Assembly (NCBI GenBank): GCA_028875575.1
Contig: JAPPDF010000049.1
Span: 31,602-95,601 of the forward strand
Reading direction: 5' to 3'
DNA from: Acidobacteriota bacterium
GTDB taxonomy: Bacteria > Acidobacteriota > Terriglobia > Versatilivoradales > Versatilivoraceae
DNA length: 64,000 bases
Shown piece by piece: positions 7,820 to 16,823 of this stretch (the first letter of the stretch is position 1; each line of letters opens with the position of its first letter). The position numbers and the translations under genes were made by a program. Under the pieces are notes generated by a model that worked only from the letters and a program-made list of their open reading frames with translations, ran no database searches and was not told where the DNA came from.

Positions 7820-9160
7820 TCAGACCAGCTCGTGGACGGGCTGACCCTGCTTGTCGCCGATGGCGTTGGCGATGTAGATGGGCCGGCGCCCCGGACCCAG
7901 GTAGGTCTTGGTGTAGTCGATGCCCAGGGCCTTGTAGACAGTCGCGAACAGGTCTCCGATGGTGACCATTCGCTCGGCCACGTAGGCACCCCGCTCGTCA
8001 CTGGCTCCCACTACCTGGCCTCCCTTGATGCCGCCGCCTCCCAGCGCCACAGACCAGCAGTGGGCCCAGTGGTCCCGGCCCCGCCCCGGGTTGATGTTGG
8101 GGGTGCGGCCGAACTCGCCCATCACCAGAACGACGGTGGATTCCAGCAGGCCCCGCTGATCCAGGTCTTCCATCAGCGCCGAGAGTGACCGGTCCAGGGG
8201 AGGAACCAGGACATTCCTCAAGTAGTGGTCGTTCTTGTAGTGGGTGTCCCAGTTGTGTCCGTCGGCGGGGTTCCAGCCGTCGACGGTTACGAACCGGCAG
8301 CCTGCCTCGACCAGCCGGCGGGCCAGCAGGACTCCCTGTCCGAAGCGGTCGGTCCCGTAGGTTTCCTTGGTCTTGGTGGATTCGAGCGAAACGTCGAACG
8401 CCTTCCTGACGGTCGGGGAAGTGATCAGGCTCAGCGCCCGCTCGTCAAAGGCATCCACCATGCCGAAATTGGCGGCGGCCTCCATCTTGCGGTAGCGCTC
8501 GTCCACCAGGTTCAGAAAGGATTGCCGGGCCTGCAGGGCCTCAACCGAGATCTCTCCGGGAAGCGTCAGATCGGCCACCTTGAAATCCTTGCCGTCGCTG
8601 ATCCGGTCCGACGATGTCAGGGTCAGCGGTTCGTACATGGGGGAGATGAACCCGGCGCTGCGACAGTTCAAGCGGCCGCGGCTGGTGGTCACGTAGGCGG
8701 GCATTTCGTTGCGCTGGCCCAACTCCCTGGCCACGATCGAACCCACGCTGGGGAAGCGGGTGGTGGTGGTGGGGAGATGGCCCGTCATGGAGTAGTAGCT
8801 GCCTTCCGAGTGGGCGTTGGACTCGCTCTTCATGGAGCGGATGATCGAGAGCTTGTCCATGTGCCTGGCCACCTTCGGAAGGATCTCCGATATCTGGATG
8901 CCGGGCGCATTGGTGGAGATGGGGTTGAACCCGCTGTTGCCCTTGACGTCCCAGGTGTCCAGGTGGCTCTGGCCCCCGAACATCCAGATCATGATGCAGG
9001 ACTGGGCTTTGGCCTTTGGGTTGGTGTTGGCCATCAGGCTGGACAACTGGAAATAGTCGCTGAGGCTGAGGCCCATGTAGCTGAGTGCGCCTACTTTCAG
9101 GAAAGCCCGCCGCCCTGGCAGATGCGATCCGGCGCCTGACGTGTCGACCCGTCGTTTCAT
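7820..9160 (-). CDS. DUF1501 secreted protein (Tat substrate)
   Basis: A 446-residue DUF1501 protein of the alkaline-phosphatase/sulfatase-like fold. The N-terminus has a twin-arginine signal (GRRAFLKVGALSYMGLSL). Family landmarks follow: MIWMFGGQSHLDTWD, a SNAHSEGSYYSMTGHLP block, VDGWNPADGHNWDTH, and GEFGRTPNINPGRGRDHW near residue 350. Such proteins are exported and usually sit beside DUF1549/DUF1553 cytochrome-like proteins, but here the partner is absent; a second DUF1501 gene with a partner lies at 55.2-59.3 kb. An AAGGGAGATC Shine-Dalgarno supports the start. The enzymatic role of the family is not established. Confidence 0.9.
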   Translation of the reverse strand: MKRRVDTSGAGSHLPGRRAFLKVGALSYMGLSLSDYFQLSSLMANTNPKAKAQSCIMIWMFGGQSHLDTWDVKGNSGFNPISTNAPGIQISEILPKVARHMDKLSIIRSMKSESNAHSEGSYYSMTGHLPTTTTRFPSVGSIVARELGQRNEMPAYVTTSRGRLNCRSAGFISPMYEPLTLTSSDRISDGKDFKVADLTLPGEISVEALQARQSFLNLVDERYRKMEAAANFGMVDAFDERALSLITSPTVRKAFDVSLESTKTKETYGTDRFGQGVLLARRLVEAGCRFVTVDGWNPADGHNWDTHYKNDHYLRNVLVPPLDRSLSALMEDLDQRGLLESTVVLVMGEFGRTPNINPGRGRDHWAHCWSVALGGGGIKGGQVVGASDERGAYVAERMVTIGDLFATVYKALGIDYTKTYLGPGRRPIYIANAIGDKQGQPVHELV

Positions 9161-9530
9161 GGTGATCTCCCTTGGAGTTACGGATAGAGGATAAGTTAAA
9201 TCCAGCCCCGCCCGCTGTCAAGGAGAATCGGGATGGCAGGCCGCCAATTCCGCCTTCCGCCATCGGCTGCCCGATGCGGGGATGATCGGGTCAACGGTAA
9301 CAACCGGGCAACCACAAGGGTTGCCCCTACGGTGGCGGCAGCGTGGGATGGCAATTGCTCCACTCCCCGCCCTGCTCCAGCCTCCATGCTAAAATGCAGA
9401 TATCCCTCGGGAATTCCAGACTGTTGCCCCCGGGTCCACAGGACGGCAGCGAAACCGTTCCCGCGGGATCCCTTCTTCACCGAGAAGGCACAACCTCCGC
9501 GTTGACGGGAAACATCTACGGGCAGCCGGC
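9161..9530. other. 370-bp divergent intergenic region
   Basis: It lies between the DUF1501 gene (minus) and the ABC exporter gene (plus), so it must carry both promoters. It contains one dispersed-type palindrome (9306-9326) and a weak -10-like TAAAAT near 9391 for the exporter. No gene was recognised. Confidence 0.5.
9306..9326. repeat. small dispersed palindrome
   Basis: GGGCAACC (9306-9313) and GGTTGCCC (9319-9326) form a short hairpin with flanking CCTACG. I recall this GGGCAACC-ACAAG-GGTTGCCC unit from intergenic regions of many environmental bacterial genomes. It behaves like a REP-type dispersed repeat. Confidence 0.55.
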
Positions 9531-11297
9531 ATGAGCCAGGACAAGCAACGCAAAAAACGCGGAAAATTTTCCCTCTCCTCGCTCCAGTACGTGCTTCGGC
9601 ACATCATCTGGCCCCGCCGGAGACTGGTGATCTTCGGGGTGATCCTGATCATCGTAAACCGCTTCTCGCGCCTGGTGCTGCCGGGGTCCTTCAAGTACCT
9701 CATGGACGACGTCATCGGAAAGGGCGACACGGAACTCCTCAAGATCCTGCTGCTCAGCGTGGGAGCCGCGCTGTCCGTGCAAGCCGTCACCTCCTTCGTG
9801 TTGACCCGCCTGCTGAGCGTGGAAGCCCAGCACCTCATCTCGATCTTGCGCGTGGATGTTCAGAAGCACGTGATCCAGCTGCCGGTGCGCTACTTCGACA
9901 ACACCAAGTCGGGCGAGTTGGTTTCGCGGATCATGCTGGACGTGGAGGGGGTGCGCAATCTGATCGGGACCGGGCTGGTCCAGATGTTCGGCGGCATTCT
10001 CACCTCTGTGGTGGTCTTTTTCCTGCTGCTGGACCTCAGCCCCCTGCTAACCCTCTACGTGGTGGTGCCGCTGGCCCTGTTCGGCCTGATTTCCCTCAAG
10101 GCCTTCGGATACGTGCGCCCGATTTTTCGGGAACGGGCCAAGGTCAATGCCGACGTCACCGGCCGCCTGACCGAATCTCTGGGAGGGATCCGGGTGATCA
10201 AGGGCTTCAATGCCGAAGAGTCCGAGGTCGCTGTCTTCAAGAAGGGCGTGGAGCGGATCTTCGACAACGTCAGGAAGACCCTCACGGCGACCAGCCTGGT
10301 CACCAGCGCCGGCACGCTGCTCGTCGGGTTGCCTGCAGTAAGCATCATGTGGGTGGGGAGTTCCATGGTGGTCGAGGAAAGCATGACTACGGGAGACCTG
10401 ATGGCCTTCATCGCCTACCTGCTGTTTCTGGTGGCCCCACTGGTTGAAATGGGGAATATCGGAAGTCAATTCACCGAGGCCTTTGCCGGCCTGGACCGCA
10501 CCAAGGAGCTGATGAGCGTCCCCAAGGAGAGCGAAAACCCGCTTCGCACCCGTCGGCTGGAGGATGTGAGGGGGAACCTTGTTTTCAAGGGAGTCCATTT
10601 TTCCTACCAGCAGGGTACCGAAGTTCTCAGAGACATCTCCTTCGAGGCTCCTCCGGGGTCGGTCACCGCCCTGGTGGGCAGCTCGGGTTCCGGCAAGACC
10701 ACCATCGCCGGACTGGCCGCGAGTTTCCTGACGCCGGACAAGGGTATGGTGGAAGTGGACGGCATCGACCTGTCCCGGGTGACCCTGGGAAGCTATCGGT
10801 CACGGCTGGGCGTGGTCCTGCAGGATGACTTCCTTTACGAGGGAACCATCCGGGAGAACATCCTGTTCGGCCAGCCCAAAGCCTCCGAGGCCGACCTGCT
10901 GAGCGCGGTGAAGGCGGCCCACGTCAAGGAGTTTGCGGACCGGCTGCAGGAGGGACTGGACACCCTCATAGGGGAGCGGGGGGTCAAGCTCTCGGGGGGT
11001 CAGCGACAGCGGGTAGCCATCGCCCGGGCACTGCTGGCGGACCCCAGAATCCTGATCCTGGACGAGGCCACTTCCAACCTGGACACCGAGAGCGAGATCT
11101 TCATTCAGGAAAGCCTGAACGAGCTGATCCGGGGTCGCACCACCCTGGTGATCGCCCATCGCTTGAGCACCATTCGCAAAGCCGACCAGATCCTGGTCAT
11201 CGAGAACGGCAGGATCGTGGAGCGGGGGACCCACGATCAACTGATCGACCGGCAAGGCCGCTACCACCGGCTCTACACCTACCAGGCGCGGATTTGA
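9531..11297 (+). CDS. MsbA-type ABC exporter, fused permease-ATPase
   Basis: A 588-residue half-transporter. Residues about 30-310 form the six-helix ABC exporter domain, including the YFDNTKSGELVSRI coupling segment. Residues 348-588 form the nucleotide-binding domain, with Walker A GSSGSGKTT (383-391), Q-loop Gln431, signature LSGGQ (487-491), Walker B LILDEATS (508-515) and switch His543. It would act as a homodimer flipping lipids, lipid A precursors or drugs across the inner membrane. It is most like MsbA, but no lipid A or kdo genes are nearby, so the substrate is open. It converges with the PH-domain gene. Confidence 0.93.
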   Translation: MSQDKQRKKRGKFSLSSLQYVLRHIIWPRRRLVIFGVILIIVNRFSRLVLPGSFKYLMDDVIGKGDTELLKILLLSVGAALSVQAVTSFVLTRLLSVEAQHLISILRVDVQKHVIQLPVRYFDNTKSGELVSRIMLDVEGVRNLIGTGLVQMFGGILTSVVVFFLLLDLSPLLTLYVVVPLALFGLISLKAFGYVRPIFRERAKVNADVTGRLTESLGGIRVIKGFNAEESEVAVFKKGVERIFDNVRKTLTATSLVTSAGTLLVGLPAVSIMWVGSSMVVEESMTTGDLMAFIAYLLFLVAPLVEMGNIGSQFTEAFAGLDRTKELMSVPKESENPLRTRRLEDVRGNLVFKGVHFSYQQGTEVLRDISFEAPPGSVTALVGSSGSGKTTIAGLAASFLTPDKGMVEVDGIDLSRVTLGSYRSRLGVVLQDDFLYEGTIRENILFGQPKASEADLLSAVKAAHVKEFADRLQEGLDTLIGERGVKLSGGQRQRVAIARALLADPRILILDEATSNLDTESEIFIQESLNELIRGRTTLVIAHRLSTIRKADQILVIENGRIVERGTHDQLIDRQGRYHRLYTYQARI

Positions 11298-11307
11298 AGG
11301 AAACTTC

Positions 11308-11796
11308 TCACCCGATTGTTGCAGTATCCGCACGACGTCGGATGAGTCCGGAGCCATCACCCTGGATGATGAGCTCGGGGTCGCTTCGAGCAAGGTCAGC
11401 GATGAACTTTTTCTTGTCTTTTGGCGATACCAGGGCGATTTCTCCGAGAACGCCGTCGGGAGAATACTTTATTTCAAGCCTGTCCAAGGACAGGGCCGGA
11501 GCGCTGAGCAGGTTCCAGGTGGGTTGAACCTTCGTTATCTGCGAGATCGGGACACTCGTTCTCAAGAATCCAGCCCGAATTATCAATACAGAGGCTTCGA
11601 TCTGGTAGTAGACGGGGAGAAAGCAAACCAACAACAGAGCAAGCAAGAGAGTAGCCGGGCCCATTATAATCAGCAGATCCGGACTGAATTCCATGTCCGC
11701 TGCAAGGTCATCGACGATTGGGTACAAAAGCGCCATACAGATCAGAATCGGAATCGGTAGATCTATCTTTGAATAGTGACGCATATTCCTAAACAC
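11308..11796 (-). CDS. PH-domain-like (bPH_4) membrane protein
   Basis: A 162-residue protein with two N-terminal membrane helices (about 12-32 and 40-63) followed by a beta-rich domain: YYQIEASVLIIRAGFLRTSVPISQITKVQPTWN, then LSLDRLEIKYSPDG and LVSPKDKKKFIADL. This is the layout of the bPH_4 family (bacterial PH-like domain, YyaB type). Function is unknown beyond membrane association. The gene is less GC-rich than its neighbours and ends 10 bp from the exporter stop. The second Met (residue 5) is an alternative start. Confidence 0.75.
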   Translation of the reverse strand: MFRNMRHYSKIDLPIPILICMALLYPIVDDLAADMEFSPDLLIIMGPATLLLALLLVCFLPVYYQIEASVLIIRAGFLRTSVPISQITKVQPTWNLLSAPALSLDRLEIKYSPDGVLGEIALVSPKDKKKFIADLARSDPELIIQGDGSGLIRRRADTATIG

Positions 11797-11995
11797 CGCT
11801 TTCCCAACGATGGTAGAGACCTCTGATGGCGGTCCGTTTCATCAGTTCAAGTTTGCAGTGACGGTAATCGCCTGACAGTCCCCCCAAGCAGGGGTGGCCG
11901 CTTACGGGACTTTCTGCATGCCTGCCTTGGAGTTGTTGGACGGTTCCTCCCAAAAGGCTTGAGCGGCATCCCCTTCCTGTTGCCTCAACTCGACC

Positions 11996-13519
11996 TCAGG
12001 GACTACCGAAGCGGAAGGCGTAGAGGTCGGCATCCTTCAGCACCACCCGCAGGCGGATGGGCTTCCCAGCCAGGTCGGCCAGGTCGGCGCCGCCTTTCCA
12101 GGTCACGGCGCCGTCGATGCGATCCCCGAATGTCTCCGGCGACTCGGCCAGGCTGAAGCCCGGAACCGGTCGGCCGGCCGCATCCTGAACCTCCACCTGC
12201 AGGCTGCCGGCGGCCGAGGTGGCGTAGTTCAGGGTCAGCTCCCCGCCTCGAAAGACCAAGGGCCGGGTCACCAGTTCGCCGCCGCTCAGGCCCGCCCGGG
12301 CCGAGACGAAGCCGTCCATCCGCAGGGTGTAGCGCCGCAACCGCGAAGCCTTCCCGTTGGCGGTCCAATACCCGCCGTCATTGACATAGAGCGACAGCTC
12401 GTCCGGCCTGTCAGCCGATTCGGCCGGGGTCGCCAGCAACCCGTAGGCGGGAAAGGAAGCCGGGTAGATCCAGCGCTCCCTGCGGGGGCCGGGGCGGATG
12501 AAGGCCTCGCCCCAGCGCTTGAAGGAGAGGCCGTCCCGGCTGCTCATGAACAGGGTCTCCGAGATGGAGCCGTAGCGATAGGAGGGGTGCTCGGTAATCG
12601 GCAGCCCCTTCTCAATCTCGCGCCCGGCCATGAACCGCCCCGGAAACCCCACCAGCAGATGGGGAGCCCGGAAATAGGGCCGGACCTGGTTGAGGTAGAG
12701 CTGTTCACGGGGAGCCCCGGGGTATTGGAGCCAGCGGGGTTCGCTCCACTTGAGGAAATCCTCGGAAGTGCAGGTCATGACGTCCCGGGCCGGCCCCGCG
12801 GGGTCGAGACCCAACTGCGGCCCCTCGGGACGAATCTCGTCGTTGGGGCCGCGTATTTCCCGGTAGTAGGCCCGGTAGACTTGCCGCGCACTGTCCCAGA
12901 AGGCCACGTTCTGGGAATCGAACTTGCCCCGGGTGATCACCGGAGCATCGCTCATCTTCCGCCAGCGGACCCCGTCGGGGGAGGCGAAGGCGTAGAGTCC
13001 GCGTGGATCGCTCAAGGCCGCCAGGGCCTTGTAGCGTTCTTCGGGCTTGGCGGCGGGGTTGGCGTCCTTGAAGGGAACGAAGGTGTTGGAGACCTCCCCC
13101 GAGAGGATGATGTTGTTCCTCTTGGAGCCCTGGAACTCCACCAGCCCCAGCTCCGGCCTCATCCAGCGGATGCCGTCCCGGCTTTCAGCCAGGCAGACCC
13201 ACAGGGTCGGCTCCTTGCCGATCCCCGGCCAGGCGGCCGCCCGGTAGTACATGCGGTAGCGGTCGCCGTCACGAAACAGGGTGTTGTATCCGGAATAACC
13301 GCCCTCCCAGGGCCGGTCGTGGGTAAAGACCACCTCCCGTTCCACCGGGGAATGCAGGCGCAGCTCGACCGTCCCGTCGGTTTGCTCGATCAGGGCGTCG
13401 TCCACCAGGAGCTGGCGCCGCGATCCGATCTCGATGGGCGTTTCCGGCTGAGGGCCGCATCCGCTCCAGAATGCACCAAGGCCGATGAAGCACAACAAAA
13501 CTGGAACGAAGTTAGCCAT
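11996..13519 (-). CDS. secreted beta-propeller glycosidase-like protein
   Basis: A 507-residue protein with a signal peptide ending in a Ser-Gly-Cys (Cys21), possibly a lipoprotein. The body has a repeated strand pattern (RRQLLVDDALIEQ, YNTLFRDGDRYRMYYRA, LAESRDGIRWMRPELG, FASPDGVRWRKM, MSSRDGLSFKRW) like five-bladed propellers of the GH32/GH43/GH130 clans, and a C-terminal beta-sandwich (about 415-507). Such proteins are common in Planctomycetota and Acidobacteriota and are usually annotated as hypothetical or glycosyl-hydrolase-like. I cannot place catalytic acids with confidence. It stands alone on its strand. Confidence 0.7.
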   Translation of the reverse strand: MANFVPVLLCFIGLGAFWSGCGPQPETPIEIGSRRQLLVDDALIEQTDGTVELRLHSPVEREVVFTHDRPWEGGYSGYNTLFRDGDRYRMYYRAAAWPGIGKEPTLWVCLAESRDGIRWMRPELGLVEFQGSKRNNIILSGEVSNTFVPFKDANPAAKPEERYKALAALSDPRGLYAFASPDGVRWRKMSDAPVITRGKFDSQNVAFWDSARQVYRAYYREIRGPNDEIRPEGPQLGLDPAGPARDVMTCTSEDFLKWSEPRWLQYPGAPREQLYLNQVRPYFRAPHLLVGFPGRFMAGREIEKGLPITEHPSYRYGSISETLFMSSRDGLSFKRWGEAFIRPGPRRERWIYPASFPAYGLLATPAESADRPDELSLYVNDGGYWTANGKASRLRRYTLRMDGFVSARAGLSGGELVTRPLVFRGGELTLNYATSAAGSLQVEVQDAAGRPVPGFSLAESPETFGDRIDGAVTWKGGADLADLAGKPIRLRVVLKDADLYAFRFGSP

Positions 13520-13593
13520 TTTCCACGATTTTCATAGCAAGCGAACGCGCAACGACCGCTGGTCATCTACATCGACTGTTCTGAGCACGTCGT

Positions 13594-13830
13594 TCATTTG
13601 TTCAAAACGACTACATTCAATGGTTGATTCACATCCACGTGTCCGGCAACATCCAACACCTCTACGTAGCACGGGTTGAATCTTGCCCCGCACTCCGAAT
13701 CTTGTGCTCGCACGACCGGTTGCACCGTGCAGGCCCCTTGAAACGCCAGCATCGCCAGCGACAGCGCGATTACGCCAAATACCACCCGGCTGTACCAGTC
13801 CGCCAGGAATCCGTCTTGTCTGGTTGTCAT
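13594..13830 (-). CDS. small secreted or membrane-anchored protein, unknown
   Basis: A 78-residue protein. One hydrophobic segment (VVFGVIALSLAMLAFQGA, about 15-32) is followed by Ala-Cys and a short exported part with two more Cys residues (ECGARFNPCYVEV) that could form a disulfide. GGGAGAGAG lies upstream at Shine-Dalgarno distance, so I start at ATG 13830 rather than GTG 13833. Signal, strong ribosome site and isolated position argue for a real gene. No family recognised. Confidence 0.6.
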   Translation of the reverse strand: MTTRQDGFLADWYSRVVFGVIALSLAMLAFQGACTVQPVVRAQDSECGARFNPCYVEVLDVAGHVDVNQPLNVVVLNK

Positions 13831-14035
13831 CACTCTCTCCCTTGTGCAGAAGTCAGGAAATTCTCGAACCCTACCGAATTAGCGGGTGTTTTCTGTGCGC
13901 ACCCAAGCCCCATCCAGCCACCTTTCCGCCAATCGTATCTCAACCAGGACCCACCCGCTCCCCGGCCTTCTCTCGGTGTTCGGCACAATCTGCGTCCTCA
14001 AGCCTGCCTCCAAGGCGGTTGTGCGGCTTGTTGTC

Positions 14036-15058
14036 CTAATCGTTGCTCGCCCCTTCCTCTTCGCCGATTCCCAGAGCGGTGGCCGCGTTCCGCCAGAAGA
14101 GTCCCTCGACCTGGTCCCTGGAGAGGCCGGCGACCTCGGCCGCGAACTTCATGGCCAGAAGCTGCTCATAGACCGCCAGGATGGGCCGGCCGTCGCAGTG
14201 GGGAAACTGAAGGTCACCCCGGTCGGCATCGTAGTGCTCCCAGGCTCGCCCCAGGGCGGCGTAGTGGCCGTGGAAGAAGGCTGCCCCCACTCCGTCCGAG
14301 CCCCAAAAGACCCGGCGGGGGTCCTCCTTGGTGAGCAGGGAGATGTAGGGCCGGGGGTCGGTCACCGCCGAGGTGTCGTAGTGGATGTTGGGCATGTCCC
14401 TGAGCCGTTCCACCGCCTCTTGCATGGGCCAGTAGGTGAAGCTGCGGGCGCAGTGGGCCAGCAGCCACTTGAGGTTGGGATAGCGCTTGGTGGTGTATTC
14501 CTCCAGGTCCTGCAGGTTGAGATGGTCGGCGCAGCCGTGAAAGCGGGACAGGTGCATGGTCACCCACAGGCCGTGGTGGTTGGCGAACTCCATCTGCTCG
14601 TGGGGCAGAAACTCATGGATGCGGCACTGGGCGATGTCCCCGGTGATCGAGTGGGTGCGGTAGGGCTTCAGGCCGACGAACTGGGGGTGCTTGAGGTCCC
14701 GCTCGATGTCCGCCAGCTTGCAGGAGGGCGTCACCAGGCGGTTGTGGCGGACACCGGGAACCCCGTCGATCTCGCTGCGGTTCAACTCCACGTGTTTGGC
14801 CACGTCGGTTCCCGGGAAGGGGTGTCCCAGGATGAGGTACTGCATGCCCCGGCCCGGGTAGAGGACCTCGGCCCACTGATTCAAGGTCTCCAGATCGTTG
14901 TCCTCCTTCTTGAGCGACTCCGGATCCACTCCGGTGACGGCGGAGCGCCAGAAGCAATGGATGTGGGCGTCCAGGATTCGGGAAGGGACGAAGTCCTCCA
15001 GTTCCTCCTCCCAGACCTGCCGATCGCAGTCGCGGTAGTCGATGTTTGCTTGAGCCAT
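14036..15058 (-). CDS. amidohydrolase family 2 metal-dependent hydrolase
   Basis: A 340-residue TIM-barrel hydrolase of the amidohydrolase_2 (ACMSD/uronate-lactonase-like) group. The metal-binding HxH is in ILDAHIHCF (His32, His34). Later ligand positions are visible as VTMHLSRFHG, LLAHCARSF and the Asp of FWGSDG. These enzymes hydrolyse lactones or decarboxylate ring acids. It is on the same strand as the symporter gene at 15.3-16.8 kb but separated from it by a 260-bp repeat-containing gap, so co-transcription is uncertain. The substrate is not predictable. Confidence 0.85.
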   Translation of the reverse strand: MAQANIDYRDCDRQVWEEELEDFVPSRILDAHIHCFWRSAVTGVDPESLKKEDNDLETLNQWAEVLYPGRGMQYLILGHPFPGTDVAKHVELNRSEIDGVPGVRHNRLVTPSCKLADIERDLKHPQFVGLKPYRTHSITGDIAQCRIHEFLPHEQMEFANHHGLWVTMHLSRFHGCADHLNLQDLEEYTTKRYPNLKWLLAHCARSFTYWPMQEAVERLRDMPNIHYDTSAVTDPRPYISLLTKEDPRRVFWGSDGVGAAFFHGHYAALGRAWEHYDADRGDLQFPHCDGRPILAVYEQLLAMKFAAEVAGLSRDQVEGLFWRNAATALGIGEEEGASND

Positions 15059-15114
15059 GGGTTTCCCTCCTGGATCACGGTAATTTCGGACGATTCTAAA
15101 ACAATATGCTCATT

Positions 15115-15313
15115 GAGCCGTTTGCAAAATTCGGCAGCGGGACGTTTGCCGGGAATGGCCACAAAAGGCACAAAAACACAATTTGTGCCTTTTGTGCTTT
15201 TTGTGGTTCGACAGCCTTTTTCACCCGGTCGCAACCGATATTGAAAAAAGCCGAACATCAGGTTTGCCGGCAAGTTGACCTGCCCCGCTACGAATTTTGC
15301 AATACGCTCCATT
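15115..15313. repeat. nested palindromic element
   Basis: The ends pair imperfectly (TTTGCAAAATTCG near 15121 with CGAATTTTGCAAT near 15291, and GCGGG/CCCGC just inside). Within are two hairpins. The first is a perfect 15-bp stem, CACAAAAGGCACAAA (15160-15174), with its complement at 15182-15196. The second is GTTCG-ACAGCCTTTTTCA (15206-15222) against TGAAAAAAGCCGAAC (15242-15256). It occupies most of the gap between amidohydrolase and symporter genes. The format fits a small non-autonomous mobile or REP-like element. Confidence 0.65.
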
Positions 15314-15320
15314 CTCTCTA

Positions 15321-16823
15321 CTACGGACGTCCCTCGGACCGGCGCAGGATCAGGCTGGCCGCCAAGGCCACCGAGACCAGCACCAGGTGGCCGAGCACCC
15401 CGGTCAGCCACAGGCTTAGGGTGCAGTTGAAGCTCCCCAGATCGAGGATGGGCTCGGCGCTTCCCGGCAGCCTCACCTGGGTCAGGGTGGCCCAGGCGGT
15501 AAACAGGAGGCAGGCCAGGATGCCCAGGTTGGCACCCCTGGCCAGTGTCCAGCGGAACAGCATGCCCACGGCAAACAGTCCCAGGATGCCTCCGGTGAAG
15601 ATCATGGTCATGGTGAGGGAGAACTCGACCAGGGAGGCGCTGTCGATCCGGGTCCACTGGAGCGCCAGCAGAATGGAGGCGGCGCCCAGGCCGACCACCG
15701 AGATTCTGCCCACCAGCAGCCTGAGGCTCTCGGAAGCGCGGGGGCGCAGCTTGCCGAAGAAGTCGTTGACCACCACCGTCGCCAGCGAGTTGAGATCCGA
15801 GTCCAGCGAAGACATGGCGGCGGCGATAAGGGCGGCCAGAACCATGCCCTTGAGACCCGCCGGGAACTGGGTGCTGACAAAGTAGGGAACGATGCGGTCC
15901 TTGACCGCCATGACGTCCGCCGGCACCACCTCGGCGCTGAACTGGTAGTAGGACCATAGCAGCGCTCCCAGCAGCATGAACAGCAGCCACACCGGCACGC
16001 AGGCCCCCGCTCCCATGACGGCCCCGCGGACGGCTTCCCGATCGGAGCGGGCCAGCAGGTAGCGCTGCACGTTGTGCTGGTTGCAGCAGAAGGACTGCAG
16101 CCAGGCGACTATCGAACCAAGGATCAGAAGCCACTGGTTGTTCTGGGTGGCGTCCCATTGCCAGCGGCCGATCTCGAACTTGCCCCCCTCCCAGGCAGCC
16201 GCAAGGATCTGGGAAGGGCCGGCGTCGGATCCGAACAGAATGAGCAGGATGCAGAGCAGGCCCCCGCCCACCAGGAAGATGCCCTGGACCACGTCGGTCC
16301 AGACCACGGCCTGGATGCCGCCGATCAGGGTGTAGAGCACGGTTACCGCGCCCAGAATCAGGATCACGCCGGTGACGTCCCACCCGGTCAGCACCGCCGT
16401 GGCCAGGGCCAGGAAGTAGTAGGTGACGCTGACGTCGGCCACCCGGCTGACCAGAAAGGTGGCGGCGCCGTAGGCCCGCGCGGGATAGCCGAAGCGCTGC
16501 TGCAGGTATTCATAGGCCGTCATGCGCACGTTGTGCCGGTAGAACACCACGATGCGCCGGGCCAGCAGCAGCATCACGATCAGCGGCATCAGGTGGGCGG
16601 GAATTAGAAACATGTTGTCGTGGAACACGTTTCCGGGATGTCCCACGAAGGTGGCGCTCCCGCAAATGGTGCCCAGGATGGAGAAGGCCACCACCCAGCC
16701 CGGAACGCTGCGCGCCGCCAGAAAGTAGTCCTCGGTGGTCTTTTGCCGCCTGGAAAAGTAGACCCCCAGCAGAGCCACTCCGCTCAGGTAAACCACAACG
16801 ATGCCGGTATCTATGGGAGCCAT
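15321..16823 (-). CDS. sodium:solute symporter (SSS family)
   Basis: About 500 residues from the chosen ATG. This start gives the usual short N-terminus MAPIDTGIVVVYLSGVALLG; a longer frame to 16913 adds 30 residues that do not look like the family. SSS marks are the SRRQKTTEDYFLAARS segment (about 25-40), the VPGWVVAFSILGTICGSATFVG helix and about 13 predicted helices. Sequence differs clearly from the 4.2-kb paralogue and lacks its hydrophilic insert. It probably feeds a Na+-coupled carboxylate or sugar to the amidohydrolase route. The ligand is unknown. Confidence 0.9.
   Translation of the reverse strand: MAPIDTGIVVVYLSGVALLGVYFSRRQKTTEDYFLAARSVPGWVVAFSILGTICGSATFVGHPGNVFHDNMFLIPAHLMPLIVMLLLARRIVVFYRHNVRMTAYEYLQQRFGYPARAYGAATFLVSRVADVSVTYYFLALATAVLTGWDVTGVILILGAVTVLYTLIGGIQAVVWTDVVQGIFLVGGGLLCILLILFGSDAGPSQILAAAWEGGKFEIGRWQWDATQNNQWLLILGSIVAWLQSFCCNQHNVQRYLLARSDREAVRGAVMGAGACVPVWLLFMLLGALLWSYYQFSAEVVPADVMAVKDRIVPYFVSTQFPAGLKGMVLAALIAAAMSSLDSDLNSLATVVVNDFFGKLRPRASESLRLLVGRISVVGLGAASILLALQWTRIDSASLVEFSLTMTMIFTGGILGLFAVGMLFRWTLARGANLGILACLLFTAWATLTQVRLPGSAEPILDLGSFNCTLSLWLTGVLGHLVLVSVALAASLILRRSEGRP

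Noticed and set aside
5882..8188. A 768-codon open frame on the plus strand
   Set aside because: Antisense to the symporter and lipoprotein genes, which have clear families and a 6-bp spacing.
15160..15196. 15-bp stem considered as a Rho-independent terminator
   Set aside because: The stem is A/T-heavy and its loop and T-run do not follow the usual pattern; it is part of a larger palindromic element.
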